A DNA stretch of 64,000 nt, taken from contig NZ_JZDQ02000030.1 of NCBI RefSeq assembly GCF_000960475.2, positions 20,726 to 84,725 on the forward strand. The letters are read 5' to 3'. Both the position numbers and the translations under genes were made by a program. Every line of letters begins with the position of its first letter. Within the stretch, counting starts at the first letter, position 1. The notes beneath the pieces were generated by a model. The model made no database searches, was not told the origin of the DNA, and saw only the letters and a list, made by a program, of their open reading frames with translations. The DNA is from Nocardioides luteus (GTDB taxonomy: Bacteria > Actinomycetota > Actinomycetes > Propionibacteriales > Nocardioidaceae). Below, in pieces: positions 8,056-16,494 of the stretch.

Positions 8056-9414
8056 TCAGACCGTGGCCTTCTCGGTGGTCTCCTCGAGGGCCACGTCCTT
8101 GGTCTCCTTGCCGATCACCAGCGAGATCAGGGTGATGCCGGCCATGACGGAGAGGTAGACGCCGACCAGTACGGGCGAACCGTCGGCCTCCTTCCACAGC
8201 GCGACCGCGATGAACGGCGCGACCGCGGCGCCGAGGATCGAGGCGACGTTGTAGGAGATGCCGGAGCCGGTGTAGCGCACGCTGGTCGGGAACAGCTCGG
8301 GCAGCAGCGCGCCCATCGGCCCGAAGGTGAGGCCCATCAGGGAGAAGCCGAGGACGAGCCAGAGGAGTACGCCGGGGGTGCCGGCGTCGACCAGCGGCAC
8401 CCAGGCCAGACCGAAGGCGATGATCCCGAGGGTGACCCCGATGAGCAGCCGGCGGCGGCCGAAGCGCTCGGCCAACGGCCCGGAGACCATGGTGAAGATG
8501 CCGAAGAAGATCACGCCGAAGATGAGCATCAGGACGAAGGTCGTGTAGCCGTAGCCCAGGCCGGGCACCGGCAGGTCCTTGGCAGCGGTGCCGAACGACA
8601 GCGAGAACGCGGTCATCAGGTAGAAGAGGACGTAGGTCGCCAGCATGAAGAAGGTGCCGAGGATCAGCTGCTTGCCCTGGTTGCGGACGACCGAGGCCAG
8701 CGGGACCTTGCGGACCAGGCCGGCGTCCTGGCTCTTGGTGAACACCTCGCTCTCGACCAGCCGCAGCCGGACCCACAGGCCGACGATCACCATGACCGCG
8801 GAGAAGAGGAACGGCACCCGCCAGCCCCACGCCAGGAACGCGTCGGACGGCTTGGTCGGGTCGGCGCCCTCCGCGGAGAGCAGCGCGGCGATGGTCAGGA
8901 ACAGGCCGTTGGAGAGGATGAAGCCCAGGGGCGCGCCGAGCTGCGGGAACGTACCGAAGATCGCGCGCTTGCCCTCCGGTGCGTTCTCGGTCGCGACCAG
9001 CGCGGCACCGCTCCACTCACCACCGAGCGCGAAGCCCTGGGCCAGGCGCATCAGCACGAGCAGCGCGGTGGCGACCCAGCCGACGGTCTCGTACGTCGGG
9101 AGCGCACCGATCAGGAACGTCGCGATGCCCATGGTGAGCAGCGAGATCACCAGGGTCGTCTTGCGGCCGAGACGGTCGCCGAGGTGTCCGAAGAAGACCG
9201 CGCCCACCGGGCGGGCGACCATCGCCGCGCCGAAGACGGCGAAGCTCGCCAGGAGCGCGGTGGTCGGGTCACCGGCCGGGAAGAAGAGGGCGGGGAAGAC
9301 GAGGACGGCTGCGGTCGCGTACGCGTAGAAGTCGTAGAACTCGATCGTCGTCCCGATGAGACTGGCGACGAGCACGCGCGAACGCGGGTTGGCCGGTGCG
9401 GGGGTGGCGGACAT
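8056..9414 (-). CDS. MHS-family major facilitator transporter
   Basis: The 452-aa polytopic protein has about twelve membrane helices. It carries the metabolite:H+ symporter signatures GTTIEFYDFYAYATA at the first helix, GHLGDRLGRKTTL in the first cytoplasmic loop, and RLAQGFALGGEWSGAAL near residue 130. Such carriers import organic acids, shikimate, proline-betaine or similar solutes with protons. GGAGAGAG lies just upstream of the ATG. It is transcribed divergently from the FAD/Fe-S dehydrogenase, so a carboxylate such as lactate or glycolate is a plausible substrate; this is inference from position. Confidence 0.9.
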   Translation of the reverse strand: MSATPAPANPRSRVLVASLIGTTIEFYDFYAYATAAVLVFPALFFPAGDPTTALLASFAVFGAAMVARPVGAVFFGHLGDRLGRKTTLVISLLTMGIATFLIGALPTYETVGWVATALLVLMRLAQGFALGGEWSGAALVATENAPEGKRAIFGTFPQLGAPLGFILSNGLFLTIAALLSAEGADPTKPSDAFLAWGWRVPFLFSAVMVIVGLWVRLRLVESEVFTKSQDAGLVRKVPLASVVRNQGKQLILGTFFMLATYVLFYLMTAFSLSFGTAAKDLPVPGLGYGYTTFVLMLIFGVIFFGIFTMVSGPLAERFGRRRLLIGVTLGIIAFGLAWVPLVDAGTPGVLLWLVLGFSLMGLTFGPMGALLPELFPTSVRYTGSGISYNVASILGAAVAPFIAVALWKEADGSPVLVGVYLSVMAGITLISLVIGKETKDVALEETTEKATV

Positions 9415-9564
9415 GGTCTCTCTCCGAGGTCTGTAAGTTCCCGCCTCTCGCGGGTCGTCCCATTATATGAGAGTCCGATATCGCTCCATGAGACGGGTTC
9501 GAGTTGTGGTCGTCGTCGGTGGGCGCTGGCCGGCGACCGCGCGGGGGTCTGTGACAATGAGCGG

Positions 9565-12366
9565 GTGAATGCGACTGCCTCGGATCTGGTGAATGAGCTG
9601 CGCAACCAGGGGATCAGCCGGGTCGACGACTCGCCGCTGGCCCGGGCGCTCTACTCCAGCGACGCGAGCCTCTACCGGGTCGTGCCGTCCGTCGTCGTGC
9701 GACCCCAGTCCCGCGACGAGCTGATCGGCGTGCACTCGGTGGCTCGATCCGTCGGGGTTCCGGTGACCATGCGGGGCGCGGGCACTTCCATCGCCGGCAA
9801 CGCGGTCGGCTCCGGGATCGTCGTGGACACCCGAGACCTGCGGACCATCTACGAGATCGACCCGGAGGCGCGGACCGCGCGGATCGACCCCGGCGTCGTG
9901 CACGCCGACCTGCAGCGGGCCGCCGCTCCGTACGGGCTGCGCTTCGGGCCGGACCCGTCCACCCACACCCGCTGCACGATCGGCGGGATGATCGGCAACA
10001 ACGCCTGCGGCAACCGTGCGCTGGGCTATGGCCGCACCGTCGACAACATCGAGGCGCTGACGGTGCTCTTCGGCAACGGCGAGCAGGCGAGCTATGCCGA
10101 CGGCGTCTCCTCCGGGGAGACGGCCGAGCGGCTCCAGGCGCTCGTGGGCGCCAACCTCGGGCACGTGCGCACCGAGTTCGGCCGCTTCGGGCGCCAGGTC
10201 TCGGGCTACTCGCTCGAGCACCTGCTGCCGGAGAAGGGCGGCCGGGTGGACCGGTTCCTGGCCGGGACCGAGGGCACCTTGGCGACCATCCTGGAGACGA
10301 CCGTTCGGCTCGTCGAGGACACGCCCGGACGGCTGCTGCTCGTGCTCGGCTACCCGACCATGGCCGAGGCGGCCGACGCGGTGCCGGGCCTTCTGCGGGT
10401 GGCGCCGGGGCGGCTGATCGCGTGCGAGGGGATGGATGCCCGGATCGCCGATCTGGTGCGCGCCAAGGGCCGCGCGGTGCCCGACCTGCCCAAGGGCGCC
10501 GGCTGGCTGATGGTCGAGGTCGCCGGTCAGGACGCGCCTGACCTGGTGAAACGCCTTGCCGCGGAGTCGGGTGCGCTGGAGTCGCGGGTGGTGGTCGATC
10601 CCCTCGAGGCTGCCGCGCTGTGGCGGATCCGCGAGGACGGCGCCGGCCTGGCCGGGGTGTCGCTGCCGACGCCGGCCCACTCGGGCTGGGAGGACGCCGC
10701 GGTGCCGCCCGAGCACCTTGGTGCCTGGCTGCGGGACTTCGAGGGGATCCTGTCGGACTTCGGTCTGCACGGCTATCCCTACGGCCACTTCGGCGACGGC
10801 TGCATCCACTGCCGCATCGACTTTCCCTTTGCGCCGGACTCGCCGGAGTCGGCTCAGGTCTTCCGCGAATTCATGACCGCGTGCGCCACGCAGCTGGTGA
10901 CCTACGGCGGCTCGCTGTCGGGCGAGCACGGCGACGGGCGGGTGCGCTCGGAGCTGCTGCCGATCATGTACGACGAGACCTCCATCGATCTCTTCGAGCA
11001 GGTCAAGGGCATCTGTGACCCGTCCGACCTGCTCAACCCGGGCAACATCGTGCGGCCGGCGTCGATCACCGACGACCTGCGGCCGGTGCGGCCCCGGGCG
11101 CTTCCCCGGACCGGGCTGCGGCTGATCCACGACTCCGGTGACCTGGGTGCCGCCGTGCACCGCTGCACCGGCGTCGGCAAGTGTGTGGCCCCGAAGACCA
11201 TCGGGGTGATGTGCCCCTCCTACCTCGCCACCCGCGAGGAGAAGGACGCGACCCGCGGGCGCGCCCGGGTGCTGCAGGAGGCGCTCGACGGGTCGCTCGT
11301 CGACGGCCTCGGCGACCCCGCGGTGGGCGAGGCGCTCGACCTGTGCCTGGCCTGCAAGGGGTGTGCGTCCGACTGCCCCACGGGCATCGACATGGCGACG
11401 TACAAGTCCGAGGCGCTCTACCAGAAGCACGACGTCCTCGGGGAGCGGCGGCCGCGCTCGCACGCTCTTCTCGGGCAGCTGCCGAAGTGGGCCCGGCTCG
11501 CGGCGCCGTTCACCCAGATGGCCAACGCGTCGCTGAAGGTGCGCCCGTTGGCGAAGATCGCCAAGAAGACCGCCGGCATCGACCAGCGGCGCTCGATCCC
11601 GGCGTTCGCGCCGAAGACGCTGAAGCGGTCGGCGCCGGTCGCCCGCCTCGGGGCCGAGACCCCGGACGTCTGGATCTGGGCCGACTCCTTCACCGACCAC
11701 TTCTTCGCCCAGTCGGGTCATGGCGCGATCAGGTGGCTCGAGTCGCAGGGGCTGAACGTGCGCGTCATCGGCGACAAGGCCTGCTGCGGCCTCACCTGGA
11801 TCACCACCGGTCAGCTCGATGACGCTCGCAAGATCATGGGGAAGACGGTCCGTACGCTGGCGCCCTATGTCTCCTCCGGCGTCCCGGTCGTCGGGCTCGA
11901 GCCGTCGTGCACCGCGACGCTGCGGTCGGACTCGGTGGAGCTCTCCGCGCTCCCCGAGGCCGAGGTCGTACGCGACGGCATGCTCACCTTCGCCGAGCTG
12001 GTCACCCGCCTGGTGGGCGAGGGCCGGGTGACCCTGCCGGACCTGACCGGCGTCGAGGTCGTCGCGCAGCCGCACTGCCACCAGCACGCCGTGCTCGGCT
12101 GGACCGCCGACGAGGCGCTCCTGAAGCAGGCCGGGGCGACGGTCACCAAGGTCTCGGGCTGCTGCGGCCTGGCCGGAAACTTCGGCGTCGAGGAGGGGCA
12201 CTACGAGGTGTCGGTCGCGGTCGCGGAGACCCATCTCCTTCCTGCTGTCCGGTCGCATCCCGACGCCGTCGTCCTCGCCGACGGGATGTCGTGCCGCGTC
12301 CAGCTCGACGACCTCGCCTCGGTGCCGACCATGCATCTCGCCGAGCTGTTCGCGTCGCGGGTCTGA
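9565..12366 (+). CDS. FAD-linked oxidase with Fe-S and CCG domains
   Basis: This 933-aa protein is a D-2-hydroxyacid dehydrogenase-like fusion. An FAD_binding_4 domain (MRGAGTSIAGNAVG near residue 70) is followed by an FAD-oxidase C domain with HFGDGCIHCRID and GEHGDGRVRSELL. Next comes a ferredoxin-like part with CTGVGKC, a CPSY Cys, and CLACKGCASDCPTG near residue 600. Two CCG modules (DKACCGLTW and SGCCGLAGNFG) end the protein. Members oxidise D-lactate, glycolate or 2-hydroxyglutarate and pass electrons to quinone. The GTG at 9565 is used because the longer open frame upstream runs antisense through the transporter gene. GACAAT lies 6 nt before it. Confidence 0.9.
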   Translation: MNATASDLVNELRNQGISRVDDSPLARALYSSDASLYRVVPSVVVRPQSRDELIGVHSVARSVGVPVTMRGAGTSIAGNAVGSGIVVDTRDLRTIYEIDPEARTARIDPGVVHADLQRAAAPYGLRFGPDPSTHTRCTIGGMIGNNACGNRALGYGRTVDNIEALTVLFGNGEQASYADGVSSGETAERLQALVGANLGHVRTEFGRFGRQVSGYSLEHLLPEKGGRVDRFLAGTEGTLATILETTVRLVEDTPGRLLLVLGYPTMAEAADAVPGLLRVAPGRLIACEGMDARIADLVRAKGRAVPDLPKGAGWLMVEVAGQDAPDLVKRLAAESGALESRVVVDPLEAAALWRIREDGAGLAGVSLPTPAHSGWEDAAVPPEHLGAWLRDFEGILSDFGLHGYPYGHFGDGCIHCRIDFPFAPDSPESAQVFREFMTACATQLVTYGGSLSGEHGDGRVRSELLPIMYDETSIDLFEQVKGICDPSDLLNPGNIVRPASITDDLRPVRPRALPRTGLRLIHDSGDLGAAVHRCTGVGKCVAPKTIGVMCPSYLATREEKDATRGRARVLQEALDGSLVDGLGDPAVGEALDLCLACKGCASDCPTGIDMATYKSEALYQKHDVLGERRPRSHALLGQLPKWARLAAPFTQMANASLKVRPLAKIAKKTAGIDQRRSIPAFAPKTLKRSAPVARLGAETPDVWIWADSFTDHFFAQSGHGAIRWLESQGLNVRVIGDKACCGLTWITTGQLDDARKIMGKTVRTLAPYVSSGVPVVGLEPSCTATLRSDSVELSALPEAEVVRDGMLTFAELVTRLVGEGRVTLPDLTGVEVVAQPHCHQHAVLGWTADEALLKQAGATVTKVSGCCGLAGNFGVEEGHYEVSVAVAETHLLPAVRSHPDAVVLADGMSCRVQLDDLASVPTMHLAELFASRV

Positions 12367-12411
12367 CGGGTGGCCGGGATCGGGGATGGGTGTTGATGCC
12401 CGCCCCGCGCC

Positions 12412-12417
12412 TAGACT
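12412..12417 (+). promoter_or_regulatory. -10 element of a leaderless transcript
   Basis: TAGACT sits 6 nt before the GTG of the 28-aa reading frame, so transcription would start at or next to the start codon. There is no Shine-Dalgarno sequence. This arrangement supports the tiny gene as real and as the head of the methyltransferase operon. Confidence 0.5.
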
Positions 12418-12423
12418 GAAGCG

Positions 12424-12510
12424 GTGAACCCGCGTTACCGCCGAATGATCATTCCCGGCGCGCTGGTCGCCCTTCTGCTGGTCGTCGTCATCGCCGGGGT
12501 GCTGAATTGA
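12424..12510 (+). CDS. 28-residue single-pass membrane peptide
   Basis: A GTG-initiated frame encodes 28 residues: a basic N-terminus (MNPRYRRMIIPG) and one hydrophobic helix (ALVALLLVVVIAGVLN). It is too short for most gene callers. Two things support it: the leaderless-type TAGACT 6 nt upstream, and the TTGA overlap in which its TGA stop shares bases with the TTG start of the methyltransferase. It may anchor or sense at the membrane, or simply couple translation of the next gene. I do not recognise a named family. Confidence 0.55.
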   Translation: MNPRYRRMIIPGALVALLLVVVIAGVLN

Positions 12511-13718
12511 GCAGGGAGTCCGAGCCGCTGCTGCGGGCGCTGAACCGGATGCGATCGCTGATCCTCGATCCCGACCAGCTGGTCAAGGCGGTCGCGTCGG
12601 GCAAGCAGCGCGGCACCACGCCGAAGTGGCGACGTGCCGAGATCCGCTACGTCGACCTCAAGGCCGGGCGACACCTGCAGATCACGACGTACGACGCGAC
12701 CCAGGCGTTCACCGCGAACCATCCCGTAGGAGATAGTTCGTCACTGGACGATCTTCTCGACGAACCGTTCGCCAACTGGATCGTCACGACCGCGACCGAG
12801 CAGACCCAGATCCAGGCGAAGACGCCGACGACCGCCCTCGTCTCGACCACCGAGCTGACCGCGCCGGTCGAGGTCGAACGTGGCCATGACCAGGCAAAAG
12901 AGCGGCTGCTGCCGGAGTCGGACCCGGTCTTCCGGGTCCTCGGCCTCTCGGACAAGGACGGGAAGCTGAAGCCGTCGCGCCAGGCGAAGTACCGCCAGGT
13001 CGAGGAGTTCCTGCGCCAGCTCGACGCCGCCCTGACCGACGCGATGAAGTCCGGCAAGGTCCGTCGGCCGACCGCCGAGGAACCCCTGCGGATCATCGAC
13101 CTCGGTGCCGGCAACGGCTATCTGACCTTCGCCGCCCAGCGCTACCTCACCGAGGTCCGCGAGCTGCCCGTCGTCGTCACCGGCGTCGACGTCAAGGAGC
13201 AGTCGCGCGAGCACAACTCGAAGATCGCCGCCGAGCTCGGAGTGAACGCCGAGTTCGTGGCCGGGACGATCGACGACGTGCAGCTCGACCAGCAACCCGA
13301 CGTGGTCCTCGCCCTGCATGCCTGCGACACGGCCACCGACGACGCCCTCGCCCGCGCGATCGAGTGGGAGGCGCCCCTGGTGCTGGCCGCGCCGTGCTGT
13401 CACCACGACATCGCCGCTCAGCTCCGTAAGGCGCCGACGCCCGCGCCCTACGCGATGCTCACCCGTCACGGCATCCTCCGCGAGCGTTTCGCCGACACGC
13501 TCACCGACGCCCTTCGGGCGAGCCTGCTGCGGCTGTCGGGCTACCGCGTCGAGGTCGTGCAGTTCGTCGAGAGCCAGCACACCCCGCGCAACACCATGCT
13601 CCGCGCGATCCGCACCGGATCGCCGGTCAAGGGCGGCTCGGTGAAGAAGGAGTACGACGAGCTGGTGGCCGAGTGGGGCGTACGTCCGAAGCTGGGCGAG
13701 CTGCTCTCGGGGCGATGA
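12507..13718 (+). CDS. Class I SAM-dependent methyltransferase
   Basis: The 403-aa protein has a divergent N-terminal half and a Rossmann-type methyltransferase half. The SAM motif IIDLGAGNGYLTFAAQRY is near residue 198, followed by VTGVDVKEQS. The motifs ALHACDTATD and LAAPCCHHDIAAQ are typical of the Methyltransf_32 group, whose substrates are mostly unknown. The likely TTG start at 12507 overlaps the stop of the 28-aa gene (TTGA); an internal ATG at 12549 is the alternative. Its stop overlaps the start of the next gene by ATGA, giving a tightly coupled three-gene unit. Confidence 0.85.
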   Translation: MSRESEPLLRALNRMRSLILDPDQLVKAVASGKQRGTTPKWRRAEIRYVDLKAGRHLQITTYDATQAFTANHPVGDSSSLDDLLDEPFANWIVTTATEQTQIQAKTPTTALVSTTELTAPVEVERGHDQAKERLLPESDPVFRVLGLSDKDGKLKPSRQAKYRQVEEFLRQLDAALTDAMKSGKVRRPTAEEPLRIIDLGAGNGYLTFAAQRYLTEVRELPVVVTGVDVKEQSREHNSKIAAELGVNAEFVAGTIDDVQLDQQPDVVLALHACDTATDDALARAIEWEAPLVLAAPCCHHDIAAQLRKAPTPAPYAMLTRHGILRERFADTLTDALRASLLRLSGYRVEVVQFVESQHTPRNTMLRAIRTGSPVKGGSVKKEYDELVAEWGVRPKLGELLSGR

Positions 13719-14695
13719 AGGCGGTCGTCGCCGCTGCGGGCGCGCTCGGGCTGGTGCTGATCTCGTCCGTGCCCGCGCACGCCGCCGGCGACGACGTGCT
13801 CTTCTCCTTCTCCGACCCGACGATCAGCGAGGCCAGCGCTCTGACGCCGCTCGGCAAGGGCCTGTACGCCACCACCAACGACTCCGGCGACAGCGGACGT
13901 GTCTTCACGGTCGACTCCAGCGGCGACACGGTCGGCGTGACCCACTGGGCGGCGGACCCGGTCGACGTCGAGGGGCTCGCGCCCGCGGGCCGTCACCACG
14001 TCTGGGTCGGCGACATCGGCGACAACAACAGCGTCTGGGACTCGATCCGGATCGCGAAGATGCCGGTCGGGCGGGGGGAGCGCACGGTCTCGCCGACCGT
14101 CTACGAGCTGGTCTATCCCGACGGTCCGCACAACGCCGAGTCCCTGCTGGCCCACCCCGACGGACGGGTCTTCGTCGCCACGAAGGACTGGGGCGGCGGC
14201 CGGCTCTACGCCGTCCCGAAGCGTCTCGACCCCGACGGCCCCAACCGGTTGAAGGAGGTCGCCCCGGTCATCCCGATGGCCACCGACGGCGCCTTCTTCC
14301 CCGACGGCAAGCATGTGGTCGTACGCGGCTACTACTCCGCCACGATCTACGACTGGCCCTCGATGGACCGGGTGGGCTCCTTCCGGACCCCCGACCAGGA
14401 GCAGGGCGAGGCCATCGGCGTCACCGCCGAGGGCGAGGTCGTCGTCACCAGCGAGGGCATCCGGGCCGAGGTGATCCGCGTCGACCCGGCGCTGGTGAGT
14501 GACGTCCTCGGCGAGGGGCCGTCGCCGACGGCTGATCCGACCCCAACCGATGGGCCTGAGCCGGTGGGCGGGGATGAAGCCGAGAGCACGGACAGCGGCG
14601 AGGACGGCGACTCGGACGCCGGCGGTTCGCTCGGGCCGGTCGCGCTGGTGGTGCTCGCCGTCGCCGCGTACTTCATCTTCCGCAAGCGCACCTGA
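13715..14695 (+). CDS. Exported propeller-like protein with C-terminal anchor
   Basis: The 326-aa product has a signal peptide ending near AHA (residue 22). A beta-propeller-like body of about 240 residues follows, with repeats such as GLYATTNDSGDSGRVF, VDVEGLAP and FVATKDWGGGRLYAV. Then come a Pro/Glu/Asp-rich spacer and a final helix with a basic end (FIFRKRT). It should be displayed on the outer face of the membrane. I cannot assign a ligand or activity. The ATG overlaps the TGA of the methyltransferase gene by 4 nt. Confidence 0.75.
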   Translation: MKAVVAAAGALGLVLISSVPAHAAGDDVLFSFSDPTISEASALTPLGKGLYATTNDSGDSGRVFTVDSSGDTVGVTHWAADPVDVEGLAPAGRHHVWVGDIGDNNSVWDSIRIAKMPVGRGERTVSPTVYELVYPDGPHNAESLLAHPDGRVFVATKDWGGGRLYAVPKRLDPDGPNRLKEVAPVIPMATDGAFFPDGKHVVVRGYYSATIYDWPSMDRVGSFRTPDQEQGEAIGVTAEGEVVVTSEGIRAEVIRVDPALVSDVLGEGPSPTADPTPTDGPEPVGGDEAESTDSGEDGDSDAGGSLGPVALVVLAVAAYFIFRKRT

Positions 14696-14696
14696 C

Positions 14697-14792
14697 GCCG
14701 AGTCGGCTCGTCCTGACCGAAATCCCGGCCGAGTCGGCTCGTCAGAACGAGCCGACTCGGCACCGGATTGCGTCAGAACGAGCCGGGTCGGC
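14697..14792. repeat. Nested palindromic intergenic repeat B
   Basis: A 15-nt unit GCCGAGTCGGCTCGT occurs at 14697-14711 and 14728-14742, and its complement at 14747-14761 and (one mismatch) 14778-14792. The order A-A-A'-A' allows an inner perfect 15-bp hairpin with a 4-nt loop and an outer 15-bp pairing around it. It lies between convergent genes and probably ends transcription from both sides. Confidence 0.85.
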
Positions 14793-14795
14793 GGA

Positions 14796-15911
14796 TCAGA
14801 GGCGATCGACGACCCAGTCGATGCAGGCGGTGAGGGCCTCGATGTCGGCGGAGTCGACGGAGGGGTACATCGCGACTCGGAGCTGGTTGGTGCCGATGCC
14901 GCGGTAGGCGTCGAGGTCGACGACGCCGTTCTCCGCCAGCACCGACCGAAGGAGATCCTTGTCGATGCCGGCGTCGAGCTCGACGGTGCCGACGACGAGG
15001 GAGCGGTGGGTGGGGGCCTCGACGAACGGACGCACGTACGACGCCTTCTCGGCCCACGCGTAGAGCACGTCGGAGGAGGCGGTGGTGCGGTCGACCATCG
15101 CGTCCAGCCCGCCGGAGGAGTTCATCCAGTCGAGCTGCTCGGCCATCAGGAAGAGCGTCGCGACCGACGGGGTGTTGACGGTCTGCGCGCTGCGGGACTG
15201 CTTGATCGCCTCGGTCAGCGAGAAGAACGAGGGAATGTGCCGGCCGCTCGCCGCGATCTCCTCGGCCCGTGCGATCGCGGCGGGGGAGAGCAGCGCCAGC
15301 CACAGGCCGCCGTCGGAGGCGAAGGACTTCTGCGGCGCGAAGTAGTAGACGTCGCTCTCGGTCACCTCGAGCGGCAGGCCGCCGGCGGCCGAGGTCGCGT
15401 CGACGATCGTGAGCTGGTGGGCGCCGGCGCCGGCGGGACGTACGACCGGAGCCATCACGCCCGTCGAGGTCTCGTTATGTGTCCAGGCGTAAACATCGAC
15501 GTCGTCCTTCTGCGCGGGCACCGCCAGGCCACCCGGCTCGGCCGAGATCACCGACGGGTCGGCCAGCCACGGAGCCGCCTTGGCCGCGGAGAGGAACTTC
15601 TTGCCGAACGCCCCGAAGACGGCGTGCTGGCTGCGCTCCCGCACCAGGGCGTAGGTCACCAGGTCGAAGAACGCCACCGAGCCGCCGTTGCCGAGGACGA
15701 CCTCGTAGCCCTCCGGCAGCGAGAACAGGTCGGCCAGGCCGGACTGGACGCGGCGGACGAGATCCTTCACCGGCTGCTGCCGGTGGGAGGTGCCCATCAA
15801 CGACACCCCGGTCGCGGCAAGCGCCTCCAGGCGTCCCGCGGGCACCTTGGACGGCCCGGACCCGAAACGTCCGTCGGCGGGCAGGAGGTCGGCGGGGATC
15901 TGCAGCGTCAT
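14796..15911 (-). CDS. serC: Phosphoserine aminotransferase
   Basis: The 371-aa PLP enzyme converts 3-phosphohydroxypyruvate and glutamate to O-phosphoserine in serine synthesis. Family features include the start RFGSGPSKVP, the phosphate-contacting GTSHRQ near residue 40, the WTHNETSTG segment, the Asp in VDATSAAGG, and the PLP-binding Lys in APQKSFASDGG near residue 195. This is the actinobacterial type, as in Mycobacterium. The length is normal. It faces the exported propeller gene across repeat B. Confidence 0.95.
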   Translation of the reverse strand: MTLQIPADLLPADGRFGSGPSKVPAGRLEALAATGVSLMGTSHRQQPVKDLVRRVQSGLADLFSLPEGYEVVLGNGGSVAFFDLVTYALVRERSQHAVFGAFGKKFLSAAKAAPWLADPSVISAEPGGLAVPAQKDDVDVYAWTHNETSTGVMAPVVRPAGAGAHQLTIVDATSAAGGLPLEVTESDVYYFAPQKSFASDGGLWLALLSPAAIARAEEIAASGRHIPSFFSLTEAIKQSRSAQTVNTPSVATLFLMAEQLDWMNSSGGLDAMVDRTTASSDVLYAWAEKASYVRPFVEAPTHRSLVVGTVELDAGIDKDLLRSVLAENGVVDLDAYRGIGTNQLRVAMYPSVDSADIEALTACIDWVVDRL

Positions 15912-15954
15912 AAACCCATTCTCGCAAGAGCCGGGCGTCGGCCAGAATACCGAC

Positions 15955-16434
15955 GTGTCTGTTGAGATTCGCCGGGTCGCCTACGACCACCCGGATGCGC
16001 AGAAGCTGGTCGACCGGGTCCAGGAGTTCTACGTCGAGCGCTACGGCGATCCCGACCACGACCCGACGGTGCCCGAAATGTTCGAGGCGCCCGTGGGCGC
16101 CTACTTCCTGGCCTACCTCGACGACGTCCCGGTCGCCTCCGGAGCCTGGCGGCGCTCCGGCGAGCCCGCCCTCGGGACCGAGGTGACCGCCGAGATCAAG
16201 CGGATGTACGTCGTCCCCGAAGCCCAGGGCCAGGGACTCGCCAAGCGCATGCTCGCCCACGTCGAGGCCTCGGCCCGCGAGGCCGGCTTCGAGGCGATGG
16301 TCCTCACCACCGGCGGCCTCCAGCACGAGGCGATCGGGCTCTACGCCGCCAAGGGCTACGTCGACGTCGAGCCGTTCGGCTACTACAAGGACGACGAGCT
16401 CGTGGTGTGCATGGCCAAGCGCCTCGACAGCTGA
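15955..16434 (+). CDS. GNAT-family N-acetyltransferase
   Basis: The 159-aa protein is a single GNAT domain. The acetyl-CoA loop appears as IKRMYVVPEAQGQGLAKRML near residue 85 (the R/QxxGxG/A motif), followed by MVLTTGGLQHEAIGLYAAKGY. The acceptor is unknown; free amino acids, antibiotics and peptides are all possible in the family. The GTG at 15955 is chosen because the longer frame would run back into serC. It is convergent with the citrate synthase gene, with a hairpin between. Confidence 0.87.
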   Translation: MSVEIRRVAYDHPDAQKLVDRVQEFYVERYGDPDHDPTVPEMFEAPVGAYFLAYLDDVPVASGAWRRSGEPALGTEVTAEIKRMYVVPEAQGQGLAKRMLAHVEASAREAGFEAMVLTTGGLQHEAIGLYAAKGYVDVEPFGYYKDDELVVCMAKRLDS

Positions 16435-16451
16435 ACCCCCGAAGCACAGGA

Positions 16452-16476
16452 ACCGACCGGCTCCAGCCGGTCGGGT
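16452..16476. terminator. Bidirectional hairpin between convergent genes
   Basis: CCGACCGGCT at 16453-16462 and AGCCGGTCGG at 16465-16474 are perfect complements, and one further outer pair is possible. It occupies most of the 60-bp gap between the acetyltransferase and citrate synthase 3' ends. There is no long T-run. Confidence 0.65.
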
Positions 16477-16494
16477 CCTTGAAGCGGTCGGGGT

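Noticed and set aside
7783..9564. Long open frame continuing upstream of the FAD/Fe-S dehydrogenase
   Set aside because: It is antisense to the MHS transporter and the cyclodeaminase gene, is extremely rich in Gly, Glu, Arg and Asp, and shows no domain. The dehydrogenase starts at 9565.
9415..9564. Direct repeats ATGAGA in the divergent transporter/dehydrogenase gap as an operator
   Set aside because: Two 6-nt repeats about 20 nt apart are not enough to distinguish from chance, and no regulator gene is adjacent.
9463..12336. 957-codon open frame antisense to the FAD/Fe-S dehydrogenase
   Set aside because: Composition is typical of a GC-rich shadow frame (Arg, Gly, His, Asp), with no recognisable motif, while the plus strand has a complete multidomain enzyme.
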